From: Psoroptes ovis
Taxonomy: Eukaryota > Arthropoda > Arachnida > Sarcoptiformes > Psoroptidae
Reading direction: 5' to 3'
NCBI GenBank assembly: GCA_002943765.1
Contig: PQWQ01000002.1
Span: 4,712,001-4,776,000, forward strand
Length of the DNA: 64,000 nt
In this document: one piece after another, positions 53,066-64,000 of the stretch
How the letters are laid out: every line of letters starts with the position of its first letter
How positions within the stretch are numbered: position 1 is the stretch's first letter
The notes under the pieces: generated by a model
Databases searched by the model: none
Told to the model about the DNA's origin: nothing
What the model saw: only the letters and a program-made list of their open reading frames with translations
Translations under genes and position numbers: made by a program

Positions 53066-56020
53066 GTAAAATAAGGCTGTCATTTATCAATGTTTATTCA
53101 GATACATACAGATCTGATTAAGAATTATGAAAAGAAAACATGCAATTAGATAATTACTTTTGACAGAACACGATAATCATCACATTTATTATCCATTTTT
53201 TTCTCTATTCAAATATAACTACAATCATATGATGAATGCGAAAAAAATGAATGAATTGTTTTGAATTGAATCTCTTCATGATTCATTGATTAAATGTTTT
53301 TTGTAATTTTCTTTTATTTTTCCCTGGATAAAATGAAAGAATTTGAAAGAATCTCGTTAAGGATGTTTGATGGTAATATTTGACCATAAAATAATAAATA
53401 ATAACAAAACAATAAAGTGAAATGAACAATGAAAGCAATAACACTCAAAGCCACAATTGATTTAATTTTCTTCAAATATTAATGTTTGATTTATAATAAT
53501 AAATCAAAACATAATTGTTTTGATTTACAAAAACATTTGTTTTTTCAATTAGGCTAGCTTTGATTATCAATTGATCGAAATAATTGAAATATTATTATTG
53601 GAATTTGATGAAGAATTTCATTGATTCATTCATGACAATAATAATAATAATATTCTTTCTATGTTTCCATCATCTATGAATTTAATAAATTTCTATTTTT
53701 ACAAATATTGTTTGTCGGAAACATCCGATAGATTGTTTGAAATTACATGTTTCAAAACGTTAAAATAAGATAAAAATAATCGAAAAAAAGCACCTTGAAA
53801 TATGAAAATTCTATTTGAAAAGATGAAACTTGTGTCTCATTGATTTTTATTAAATATGAAATTGATTTTTCAATTTTTTTTTGAAAATATTTTCTTGACT
53901 ATTTTCATTTCATATCTCAGATTCAAAATTTGACTATTCAGCTGTAGATTTGAAAATAGATTTAATTTAAAAATTTATTATTACAATACAAATAATTTTG
54001 ATATGAAATTTCTTCGACGTGAAAATATCACTGAAATAAAGATAAATAAATTGTTATTTTATTTTTCGTGGCAAAAATCAGCACAAATGTCCGTATTTCG
54101 ATGTAAAAATATATTTTTTCTCAAAACTAACATAAATCACCATATGTCGTGTATTTGTAAGTTTGAATTTGTTTTATTTATTATTTCAATCGCTTCAAAA
54201 CTAACTACAATAATTTTTGATAATTTTTGATCATTCAATCTTTTTTTTTCAAACGGTGTATACTTTGAAATTTTTGAAATAAGCGTGCAAATTTTTAATA
54301 AATTTTTTGAATTGATAACAGTACAAAAAAAAGACTTTGACTTAAAAATAATTATGAAAAAATGTTAAATTTAAATTGTCGATTGAATATGTTTGCTTTA
54401 CTAAATTTACACTTTGAAATTTTTTTTTCTAAATAAATTGTTTCTAAAATACTCTTGTCAAACTCAAATCAAACTCTCATAGTCGTTTGATTGTTGGAAA
54501 TTAATCAATTCGATGATGTTCAATGTGTTTGAATGTGAGATTAAATCAAAATAGATATTTTAAATAGACAAGATAAAAATGATTTATAATCGGATGATTA
54601 TCGAGAAATTTGAGAAATGATATTCAAAATGATGATCCTCTTCACACTGACAGTCGATCACCGTGTAAGCTATTTTAAAATTTTATTCAATCTCATATTC
54701 ATTTTGAATCATAATTTACATCAATAATTTATCATTTATTTGTAATTATCAAACACAAATCATTCAAATTATTTTCCCGAAATGTTATTCAATTTCGTGC
54801 ATTACTATTTTTAAATTATTTTTAAAAAGCCTGTCATTCATATAGTTGATTATGGTTAAATTAAAAAAATAACATAACTTGAAATTGACAATTTTCGTGA
54901 TTGAAATATACTATGAAAGCAAAATTTTTTCTTCTTCTAATTTCATTAAACAAATATTTCAAATATCTATTTTTATTTCAATTCACAAGAATTATTTTTG
55001 TAGAAATTAATTTCTTAATTTTTCTAGAAACAAAAATCTGTTCAACAACTTGTATCTTGTCAGAAATGAAATTAATTTCAAATTCCTGTTTTCAAATTTA
55101 GAAAGAAAAAGGAGAACAATAAACTCGTTCACTTTCACTGACATTTTTTTTATTGAATTTAGTTTTTTTACCGAGAAATTCGTTGAAACATTTTAATACG
55201 AAACATGTGAAATATGGATCAAATATCGAAAGATGAAATGAGGTTTTATGCGGTCAATCATCATCATCATCAAATTTTATTTCATCTTTGAATTTTCAAA
55301 TTTTGAATAATTTATCCATGTGTTATTTTCCTCATAATTTTTCAGTATTTCAGCATAAAAATACTGCGAATTTCAATTTCAATGTTTTTGTTTTCTTTTC
55401 TTACCGAATGATGATTATAATCATTCATTACAACACACAAATTGATTTACTCGTTGAACAAAGTTCAAAATTTATTTGAATATTGAATACTAACTTTTCG
55501 AAAATGTAAATCATAACATACAGAGCCATTGAACTATGAATCAGAAATGAATTTCAAATTTATTGATGTGTTTCGTTTACTTTTCTTTGTCAGAAATAAT
55601 AATAAATAAATGATAGAATAAATTATATAATTATTGTAATGATGATATAATATGATTGTAATAACAAGAACAAATTTTATTTTATTGAAGAAATTATATC
55701 GATCATATGACTGTTTTTCTTTATTATTGCTATCATATCATAGAATTTATTGCGATTCATTTTTTTTTCTTCAATTGTATATATTTCAAACAACAACAAC
55801 AACGACATTAAATGTCCGGTGTATTGAAAACATAAATAAAAAAACAAAAAACCATTAGTGTGCATTAATTTTTTTTTTTCTTCATTTCTTCATTTCATTT
55901 GCCGTTGTTTTATCTAAACTTCCTGAAACATTCTTAAATTTCATAATTTCTCATTCCTTTTACAACTTTAGAAAAAAAACATTTAACAGAATTTGATCTT
56001 CTGGAATATAAAAAAAAAGA

Positions 56021-56263
56021 ATGAAATCAAATATAATTAAAATGGAAAAGAATATAATTGATGTCGATAATATGGATGATTCAATGATAAAAAACATCGA
56101 AGAAGCAGTAAGAAATGAAAAATTATCACAGAAAGTCGAAATAATATTTTCAAATAGTAACGATGAGAACCAACCAAGATGTTCATGTTTAATGACACAT
56201 ACATATAAGAATAAATTTATGTCGAAGAAATTTGATTCAACAAAACAGAAATTAAAATTATAA
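56021..56263 (+). CDS. Possible small gene, 80 aa, unrecognised
   Basis: Single open frame from ATG with an in-frame stop four codons upstream. The product is hydrophilic, acidic in the first half (MEKNIIDVDNMDDSM) and basic at the end (KKFDSTKQKLKL), with a CSC pair in the middle. No signal peptide, membrane segment or known motif. Composition is less repetitive than random frames in this region, which is the only support. It lies 0.7 kb before the tetraspan gene and could be a chance ORF. Confidence 0.25.
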   Translation: MKSNIIKMEKNIIDVDNMDDSMIKNIEEAVRNEKLSQKVEIIFSNSNDENQPRCSCLMTHTYKNKFMSKKFDSTKQKLKL

Positions 56264-56999
56264 AAATATTCTTACATTTTTGGAAATAAGTTGAATATAT
56301 AAAATTGTAAAGATTGAAATGACCTCATTTTTATGGTTAGATATTTTTGTATTATCATACACCAATTTGTTTCTGCGGGTGCAATCAATTCATATTCAAA
56401 TTATTTTTTATGATCAATTGTCTTATGAAAAATTTCTGACTACATCTTGCATAATTTAAATGTTTGATTTAGTTAAAGTTGTTTTATTATGATTTTGATT
56501 TAGAAAAAAAAATGAATAAAATGAAATGAAATTTCGCTTCAATGAATCAATTCAGACCATTTTCATTTATACTTGGTTATAATTAAATACAATGAATATA
56601 ATGGAAAACTTTCTACAATCGAATTTTTCGAAAGGTCAAATAATCAAAAATATAAATCAAAAAGGATTTTTTTTGTTTTTTATTTCAACTGCAAAATTAA
56701 TGGAACCATAATAGAATCATCATAGGAAATTGATTTGAATGAATTATTCCAAATTTTTTTTTACTTTCCCAATGTTTTGCATTTTCCTTTTAATATAATT
56801 TTATTTTAATGAATTCTTTAACTGGATTTTTTCATTTTTTGCTTATCTTTTCTTTTTTTTTACAGACAGGAACCTATTCTAAATGTGAAAAAAAAATTCA
56901 ATAATTTTGCAAAATTTTTTTTTCAACAAATTCAAATGAATCGATTGAATTATTTTTGAAGAAATTAAATTCTAATTGAATGCAGAGAAAAAAATCGAA
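56264..56999. other. Upstream region of the tetraspan gene
   Basis: AT-rich. Possible acceptor sites occur at about 56865 (TTTTTTACAG) and 56984 (GAATGCAG), so a non-coding 5' exon further left is possible. Confidence 0.45.
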
Positions 57000-59940
57000 A
57001 TGGAAGAAATTTATATTGTAAAATTGAAAGGACTACCGCCACCATCAGTAGCTAGTCAAGATTCATTGTCAAAAGAATCGAAAACATCATTCTATTATCA
57101 TACAGATTTGACAGCCGAAGCCATTAGAGGTTTTTCTTATTTACATCTATTTTTCGGTGCAACCATATTGTGTTTATCGGTTACGAATTTATGTTTCCAC
57201 GATAATCCATTATCATTGGAGCCACCATTAGGTATTACTGTTTGGTGTGCAATATCATTCATCATATTGGGATTTTTCGGTATAATCACTGCCTATAGAA
57301 GAAAATGTGATCTTTCTGGTTCAATAATTTATGTTAAATTTCAAATAATATTAATTATTATTGTTCTTTCATTAACACTTACATTTGCCATAATGTTTGC
57401 ATTAGGTAATGCTATTTTAGTATTCAATTTTTTTTGACACTAATTTCAATATTTTTTTTATTTCCATCTCAAAGATTTACATGGACCGATTGCAAATCAA
57501 TTCATCGGATTGAATATAATATTTTCAATGATTGTTGAAAGTGTTATATTGCTATTAACATTATTTACATGTGCCAGAGTATTATGGCCTGGCTGTTTGA
57601 ATTTTTGTGCAAAAGATTGGCCAATGCAACCTAGCTTAAAGCGTAAAATGATAGTGAAAACAAAAATTTTTGCCAACGGAATTCAACAGGTAAATTATTA
57701 TTAATAGCAACATAATTATCATTATAATAATCATCGAACAAGCAACTTTTTTTTCACTGTTTATCACCAAATAATCGTATATGATGACAAAAAAAAAAAT
57801 GATAATATGGATGCACCCAAACACATGCCAGTGTAATTTTTGGGACACAATAATTAAAAAATTAGATAAACAGCACATGACAAATAATTGATGTCAATAG
57901 TGTTACTATATATAAACATTTCAATGAAAATTATTCCATCAAATTTTAAATGTCAAATGGAAAAAAAAAAATGAAAAATGTAAATTGAAGACTTATATTT
58001 TAGTTTTTTCTTGCCGAAAAAAAAAACAAGAATAAGATAAAAAGTCGCATAGATATTTTTGTATACAGGAAAATCTCCCACACGATGTCTAATGTATAAT
58101 GAGAATAGTGATAAACAATTGTTTTTTTTTCATAGTTTTTACACGAATATAAAGACATAGGGAGATAAAAATTGGTTGAATTAAAATAAAACAATCAATT
58201 TTATTGTGATATAAAATAGATATTTTATCATTTTTTGTGGTCATCATTATTATTATCTATTTAAATAATTGACAAATTAAATATGTTTTCCACCATTTTC
58301 TTGTATTGTTTATGGAGTAATATTCAAAAACAATAGCTTGTTAGATTAAGAAAATAAAAATTTAATCGGTCATTCCATAAACTAATTTCATTTTCTCATT
58401 TTCTTTGTCAAAAACCAGGATAAGGCTAACATCATTCAAAGTTATGGACCGAATTGTGTCATTTCATTGAATATGCCACCAGCAATTACATCGTCGGATC
58501 AAATATTGTCAAAAAATTCATCGAATTGTTCATCACCAGCGTATAAAAGTAATACAATTATTGATAATAATAAAATGATATCATCATTTTCAGAATCAAC
58601 ATCAGATTTGACAAAATCTATATCAACAATATATGCTATACCTGACAATATCAAACCAAGTGAACAAAGTAACAACACTGAACAATTGACAGCCATTTCA
58701 ACTAATTCTATTTATTATAATTATCCTGTTATGGGTGTTAATACAACGAATTTATTGCAAACATTTCCCACTAGCCGTAATAATCGTGAAAAATTGCCAT
58801 CAAATGATAATACAAAAATCATATTCAATCGACAAGAACAACAACAATCATCGATTATGTATATGAACGATTCATCTACAAATAATTCTGATCATTCATG
58901 GTATCGTGGTAGTGATGATGTTTATTCTGCACAATCAGAACAAACAGATCCATATGATACCGATGAATTTGATTATTGTTCTACAGAAAATGAAGAAGAA
59001 AATGAAATCAATAATAGAATACTTGACAACAATGATTTTCATAAAACAAGCAGTGATGATGGTATATTCGTTTTGAATTAGATTTTTTCATACAATTAAT
59101 TTCAATTTTTATTATTTTGATATTTACACAGGAAATGGAACATTAAAAGATGAATCAATTTCAAATGCATCTTCATCAATGAATAAATCACAAAATGAGG
59201 AAGAAATTTCTGAAGATGATGATGTTCATAATAATTTCAATCATATCGATGATGACCCACCAATTCAAAATGATAATTGTACAAATAATGAAACGACGAT
59301 GAAAACAACATCGAATGATTTTATTGAAAATAAATTAACGGAAATAAATTTACAAATCGAAAATAATGCTGACGATAATAATGAAAATGATATAGATATT
59401 GATCGAAATAAATTCGAAGAAACGGAACAATTTCGTATAAATCAAATCAAGCTTGAATCATATCATTCATCGGTTACAAGTAAAATAATCAATAATGATA
59501 AACAAAAATCATTACCAAATACAACATTCATTAAAATAGAATCATCATCATCATCATCAAATAACAATGACGATGAGAAAAAAAATGATGACAAGAAAAA
59601 TGTAAAGCCAACGATCAAATCAAAACCAACAGGACCAACGATACGTTTACTAAATACACATAAAATATCATCATCAATCTGTAATAAATTAAATGCCAAT
59701 ATTAATAATAACAGCATTAATAATAGCAATAATCAAATTTCAGCTATCAAAACTATCAATAACAATAATAATAGCAGCAATCATTCAGTGACCAGAATCA
59801 GTAACAAATTAAAATCACATCCTTATCTATGTAAATTAAGAGCAAGTAATGGCGAAATAATGGATGATTCTCCAACGAAAAATAATAAGAACAACAGTAT
59901 TGTTTTATCGAAACAAATTCCCGATATTCAACGTGTTTAG
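57000..59940 (+). CDS. Orphan tetraspan membrane protein with long disordered cytoplasmic tail
   Basis: Four exons: 57000..57405, 57475..57689, 58419..59061 and 59132..59940; phases agree and the product is 690 aa. An N-terminal cytosolic part with LPPPSVASQDS is followed by four hydrophobic helices (about 44-65, 78-98, 111-135 and 145-170). The loop between TM1 and TM2 is short and the pattern recalls MARVEL/CD20-like four-pass proteins, but no named motif is recognised. From residue about 200 the chain is hydrophilic, rich in Ser, Asn, Asp and Gln, with acidic clusters (YDTDEFDY, EEENE, ISEDDD) and Asn runs. Intron 2 (729 bp) is long. The start is the first in-frame ATG after a possible acceptor, so an upstream exon cannot be excluded. 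Confidence 0.75.
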
Positions 59941-60286
59941 TATTCGCATTCTCGTTCTTTTTTCTTTTTCTTACAAAATGTTCAATTGTAATTATAATAT
60001 CAATTTCAAGCACATGTTACAATTTAAAAATCACATTTGTATAAATATGTCATAGATTTATGATTCACTTTTGACTTTGATGTTTTCATTCATTCATTTT
60101 TTTTCAAACTTTTATTTATGAATATCATTCATTCCATGTATAATATTTACCATAAAATTTTTAAATAAATTAAAATTGATGAATTGAATCAAATTCAATT
60201 TTGAATTTAAACTTTGATATTATTTCGAAAATTTCCAAAGACTATAGCCTTAGATTTTTGTGGATTTTTCAGAAAATTTGGTAAAG

Positions 60287-60460
60287 CTATATACTGGCAA
60301 TTTTTTCAAAAAAATCAAAGGCTACACATCGCCATCTTTTTTTGAAAAAAGCAAAGGCTATAGACTGGCAATTTTTTCAAAAAATCAAAGGCTACACATC
60401 GCCATCTTTTTTTGAAAAAAGCAAAGGCCATAGACTGGCAATTTTTTTAGAAAATCAAAA
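60287..60460. repeat. Tandem repeat, unit about 70 bp, two and a half copies
   Basis: Units begin at 60287, 60358 and 60428 (CTATAxACTGGCAATTTTTT). Each full unit also carries CTACACATCGCCATCTTTTT and a poly-T/poly-A pair that can fold back. Copies are nearly identical apart from single-base changes. Confidence 0.85.
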
Positions 60461-61552
60461 AATCATCAAATTATCATATTTGCGTACCCACAGCTACTGC
60501 CATCTATGATTATTTTTTTAAAAGCTGAGTGAATTATTAGTGTATTTTCAAAAAACTAGATGGAAGACCATCATTCAATAATTGATGATTTGAATATTTT
60601 TTAAAAATTTTGTAACTTGTAGAATTGTGAAGATATTTTCACCTGAAAGCAATGAATAATCAACGAGAATCTGAAAACCACAAAGAAAAATTGTCAAAAA
60701 TTTTTTTCAAAATTCATTATTTGAAAATCAGAAAAAGCCATGAATAAATAAATCAAGAATAATTAATTAATTAATAATAATAATAATTATATTTACAAGA
60801 TAAATGAAAAATGAATCAAGAGAGAAAATGGTAACAAATCGCAATCAATCAATCAATCAATCAATTCTTAATAATAAAAGGTGATCTTTAAAATAATTAT
60901 TATAATCTGTGATAACAAATCATCAAATTATTATAATAATAATAAAAAGCTTACAATTGCAATATAATTATAATTTGTATTTTTTTTTGTTGTGTAATTA
61001 ATAATTTTGGTAATAATTGTGTAATAATTTCATTTCAATTTTTTTTCTTGTTAATTTCAGGGACAATAAGGAAAAGAATATTCAATGTATGTGTGTGTGT
61101 GTATTGATGAAAATGAAATCAGCATCTTTTTTTTTTTTGTTGTTGCAAATATTCATGAACAAACAAACGGTTTGTTGGTTTTTTGTTTCAAATTTCATTT
61201 CGAGGGATGAATGATTTTCTTTTTTAAAATAATTATATTTTGCAATGAAATGAAATGAATGAATGAATGAATGAATGATGAATAATTTTCAATTCAAATG
61301 AAAAATAATCAAAATTGGAAAAAAAAACACTTCAATAAATTCCGTTTTTGTAATCATTAATTAATTATGTAAAGAAACATGTTGGGCATTTTAATCATAT
61401 TTTATAATACACGAAAGTAATTTGACAAAAATTAACAGTAACAGTATTTCATTTTCTCAAAAACATATACATATTTATAATTTTTTTTTTGTTTAGAAAA
61501 AAAAATTTTTACAAAATGATGAAAAAGGTATGCGGTTGTTGTGTGTATGTGT

Positions 61553-61554
<2 letters not shown>

Positions 61555-61630
<76 letters not shown>
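61555..61630. repeat. Long GT/CA microsatellite
   Basis: 76 bp, 38 uninterrupted GT units, about 280 bp past the Spen stop codon. Confidence 0.95.
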
Positions 61631-61633
<3 letters not shown>

Positions 61634-61909
61634 GAGAAAATCAAAGCTGCTACCATAAATTTTTTGCTTTATTTTCAATCAATGAAACAATCAGTAGTAA
61701 TAATAATAATGATGATGATGATGATGATGATGGATTTGAAATGAAATGAATTATAAATGATGAATAATAATGAATAAGAAAAATGAATGTTTAAGAAGAT
61801 GATAATGAGATTCCTACTTCGAAGTGTAAATATCAATAGAATTCCAGAATTTTCGCGTTCAATTATATCTATTTTACAGAGAGAAGAGATCATTCAATTC
61901 GATAATATT

Positions 61910-64000
61910 TCAAGCATGATTGCTGTTTGTAGCATTGGTAGTCGTCGTCGTAGTCGTCGTTGTAATCACTACCATTAAATGAGAAATTCCTGACAAATGA
62001 TGTAACATATCCGGTGCTGTTTGTACGAGATGTTGTTCAGAGAAATCACATGGTGGAAATATATGCGTAATGAATCCCTACAAAGAAAATAAAATTTTAA
62101 TAAATAATATTTCAATTAAAAAAATGTTGAAAACTTACAGCTGAATCATTAACAATGCCAGCAGCCAATTTACTTTGTAAATATGTGATGAAATATTTTC
62201 TTAGATTATTACTTTGCGTCAATACATCAACTTGATCACGACCACAAGGTAAAGCCAATAATATGCAGCATTCATCTTTAGACTGTTTATTGAAAAATAA
62301 TGAGATTGATAAATTCATGGATTGAAATTGGAAAAATAAAAAAAGAACCTACCTGAATTTTATTTTCCAATGATTGTAATTGACTCGGTTCGAATCGCAT
62401 TCGTTGAGTAATTCGTAATGCAGCCGAATTGCTTTCATTAAATGGCAGAGCTTGAGCTGCAACATTTTTATTACCACAAACATAATGCATTTGAACAGCT
62501 GCTTGTTCATTTTTCAGTGTCAATAAACCTTGCCATAACATTGGATGCCTTTGTAAAATAACATGTTGTGGTGGTGTACTGTTGTTTTGATGACTCTGAT
62601 CACTTTGTTGTGGCGTCACCTGAGATGGTACAGTTGAATTAGTGACAGGTGAAACTGTTATTGGAGAAGGTTGTTCCACATTCGATGTTCGTTTTATTAT
62701 TGATGAAACTTGCTGTTCAACGGAACACTCTGATGATGGTCTACTGAGTGGTTGTGGCAAATTTGGTGAATTGACACGTTGATATGACATATTCAATGGA
62801 GAGGTTTCAGTTCGTACATCTTTGTTAGAAGTGAATGGACTCGATATTTGATTACGAATAATTTCGGCACTCATTTCTGCAGGTATTTCTTTTCGATAAG
62901 CTGGTGAATGTGCTGGAGATGGTACCAATGATCTCGGATTGTTAGGATACAATAAAGTATCTTGAACTGTTACCGGTGGTTTACTCGATGGTCGTTTTTG
63001 ATCGAGAGATGGCGATTGAGATTGTAGGTGTTTTGCGATATCTGCATTGTTTGGTGATGCACCAGCAAAATTCAAAGATTGAATAGGGAAACTTCGAACT
63101 TGACCATTTATTCCATATTGTAAATATGCAGCAGAATCATGAGGCGATACCATCTGGCCAAAGTGACGTGAATTCGGATTAATAGGAAAATTTCTTTGTC
63201 CTTGTGCGATGGCAGCCATATCGAATGGGAAAGGCTGCTCATGTCCAGGATGCAATTTGAGTTCTTCGATAAAAGGAGGTCGATGCAAAGATTCTTTTGG
63301 TTGAGGCTTGCTTTTTGCCTGTTGTGACTGCTGTTCAGTTTGTTCATTAGGGATGCCTTGTTGAAGAAATCCAGGATAAATGAAACGATTAGGTGCTAAT
63401 GGAATGCCACGGATTCCTTGCGGAAAGCTGGACCAAATCATTGGATTGGGAATTTCATATTCATACATATTGGCTGAAGATACTGGTGGTGGTCGAATCT
63501 GTGGCATAGTTGCAGCAAATACTGGATTATTCATAGGATGATTGACAGCTTGAGTGCTTGTAGGTATTTCGTTGCTATTGTTTATTGATGAAGCAATGAA
63601 TTCAGAAATGGGGTCGGATTTTTGATTTGCAGATTTATTGTTGTTAGTACTGGTGATGTTGTTGTTATTTGGATTAATTTGTAATTGATGTTTTTGTAAC
63701 GAATTAAGATAATCTTTATGTTGCTGCAGTTGAATATTAAATACATCGGGAGTGATTGTTGATGGCAATGGATGTGGACTAGTAGAAGGCAATAAATTGC
63801 CAGGTTCTTGTGATTGAGCAATGTTACTACTAGCCACTTGGAGGACGGATTTGTTTTGTGTGAGTGTTTTGGTGACAATAGGGGCCGATGATGTGTGTGT
63901 AGATTGCTGGTTGATCTGAATATTTGGATTTTTCATCGAATCAGTCATCAATGGAGGCGTCATTGCTGGTGGTGATAATATGTGGCTTTCAATTTTGTTT
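61910..64000 (-). CDS. spen: Split ends (Spen/SHARP), C-terminal part with SPOC domain (partial)
   Basis: Minus strand; the gene continues past the right edge. Exons seen: beyond 64000..62353, 62282..62139 and 62077..61910, phase 0 throughout. The large exon is Pro/Ser/Gln/Asn-rich and disordered, then enters the SPOC domain at HPMLWQGLLTLKNEQAAVQMH, with LRITQRMRFEPSQLQ. The next exon gives CCILLALPCGRDQVDVLTQS and FITYLQSKLAAGI, and the last HIFPPCDFSEQHL and ISHLMVVIT. This order matches SPEN, whose SPOC domain binds the phosphorylated tails of SMRT/NCoR and RNA polymerase II to repress transcription in the nucleus. After the domain a Thr run (ACG/ACT repeats) and TNATNSNHA close the protein. 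The N-terminal RRMs are outside the window. Confidence 0.95.

Larger units (their letters stand above)
33970..56020. other. 22-kb gene desert
   Basis: No exon that I can support on either strand. The sequence is dominated by ATT/TAA and GAT/ATC trinucleotide runs, ATTC repeats, poly-A/T tracts and a few GT or CA microsatellites. GC-richer islets stand out at 38374-38412, 38521-38580, 44891-44940 and 48741-48770 and might be regulatory elements or non-coding exons. A hairpin lies at 53014-53065. It could be intron or upstream control DNA of the gene starting near 57 kb, or plain intergenic DNA. Confidence 0.55.
59941..61909. other. Convergent spacer, tetraspan gene to Spen
   Basis: Non-coding. 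It holds a 70-bp tandem repeat (60287-60460), ATTA/TAA runs, AATG repeats near 61255, and a long GT microsatellite (61555-61630) with a GAT run at 61710-61733. Confidence 0.65.

Noticed and set aside
61432..61749. Frames of alternating Thr-His or Val-Cys on both strands
   Set aside because: Translation of the GT microsatellite.

Overview
The window is nuclear DNA from an arthropod. It is very AT-rich, with introns mostly of 45-80 bp bounded by GT and AG, poly-A and trinucleotide microsatellites, and ATTC/TGAA-rich spacers. Gliotactin, BEL/Pao-type Gag, GILT, Spen and DUSP22-like genes fit an animal. The small genome-style introns and base composition would suit an astigmatan (dust or scab) mite, but that species-level placement is an inference. 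No tRNA, rRNA or CRISPR array was seen.

Left gene-dense half (1-25.4 kb). In order: the 3' end of a Pro/Tyr-rich gene, possibly splicing factor 1; a convergent SFT2-domain Golgi protein; Atg8/GABARAP; an eight-exon gliotactin-like gene whose esterase nucleophile is Asp; an intronless Rad17 clamp loader; a small secreted Cys-rich peptide with two defensin-like cysteine patterns; a DUSP22/15-like phosphatase whose catalytic Cys codon is split by an intron; an intronless alpha-L-fucosidase; a PRMT1-like arginine methyltransferase on the minus strand; two tandem paralogues of an unrecognised eight-cysteine membrane-anchored family; CNDP2 dipeptidase; and a GILT thiol reductase on the minus strand. 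The third-to-second-exon intron of GILT holds a complete PTGR3-like reductase gene on the opposite strand.

Middle (25.4-56 kb). This part is almost gene-free. It contains one young LTR retrotransposon (30395-33969) with 382/383-bp LTRs and a single intact Gag-protease ORF but no reverse transcriptase or integrase. It also contains one of two 80-bp mariner-type palindromic mini-elements; the other lies at 17205-17284. The 22-kb stretch from 34 to 56 kb holds no convincing exon, only microsatellites and a few GC-richer islets.

Right end (56-64 kb). A possible small ORF is followed by a four-exon orphan tetraspan protein with a long disordered tail, a short tandem repeat array, a long GT microsatellite, and, on the minus strand, the 3' end of split ends (Spen) with a complete SPOC domain.

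Most genes are independent housekeeping units rather than a pathway. The most noteworthy items are the Gag-protease-only retroelement, the MADE1-like 80-bp palindromes, the two new Cys-rich secreted/surface gene groups, and the nested GILT/PTGR3 arrangement. All exon boundaries were set by reading frames, GT/AG signals and remembered family sequences; none was checked by alignment or RNA data.
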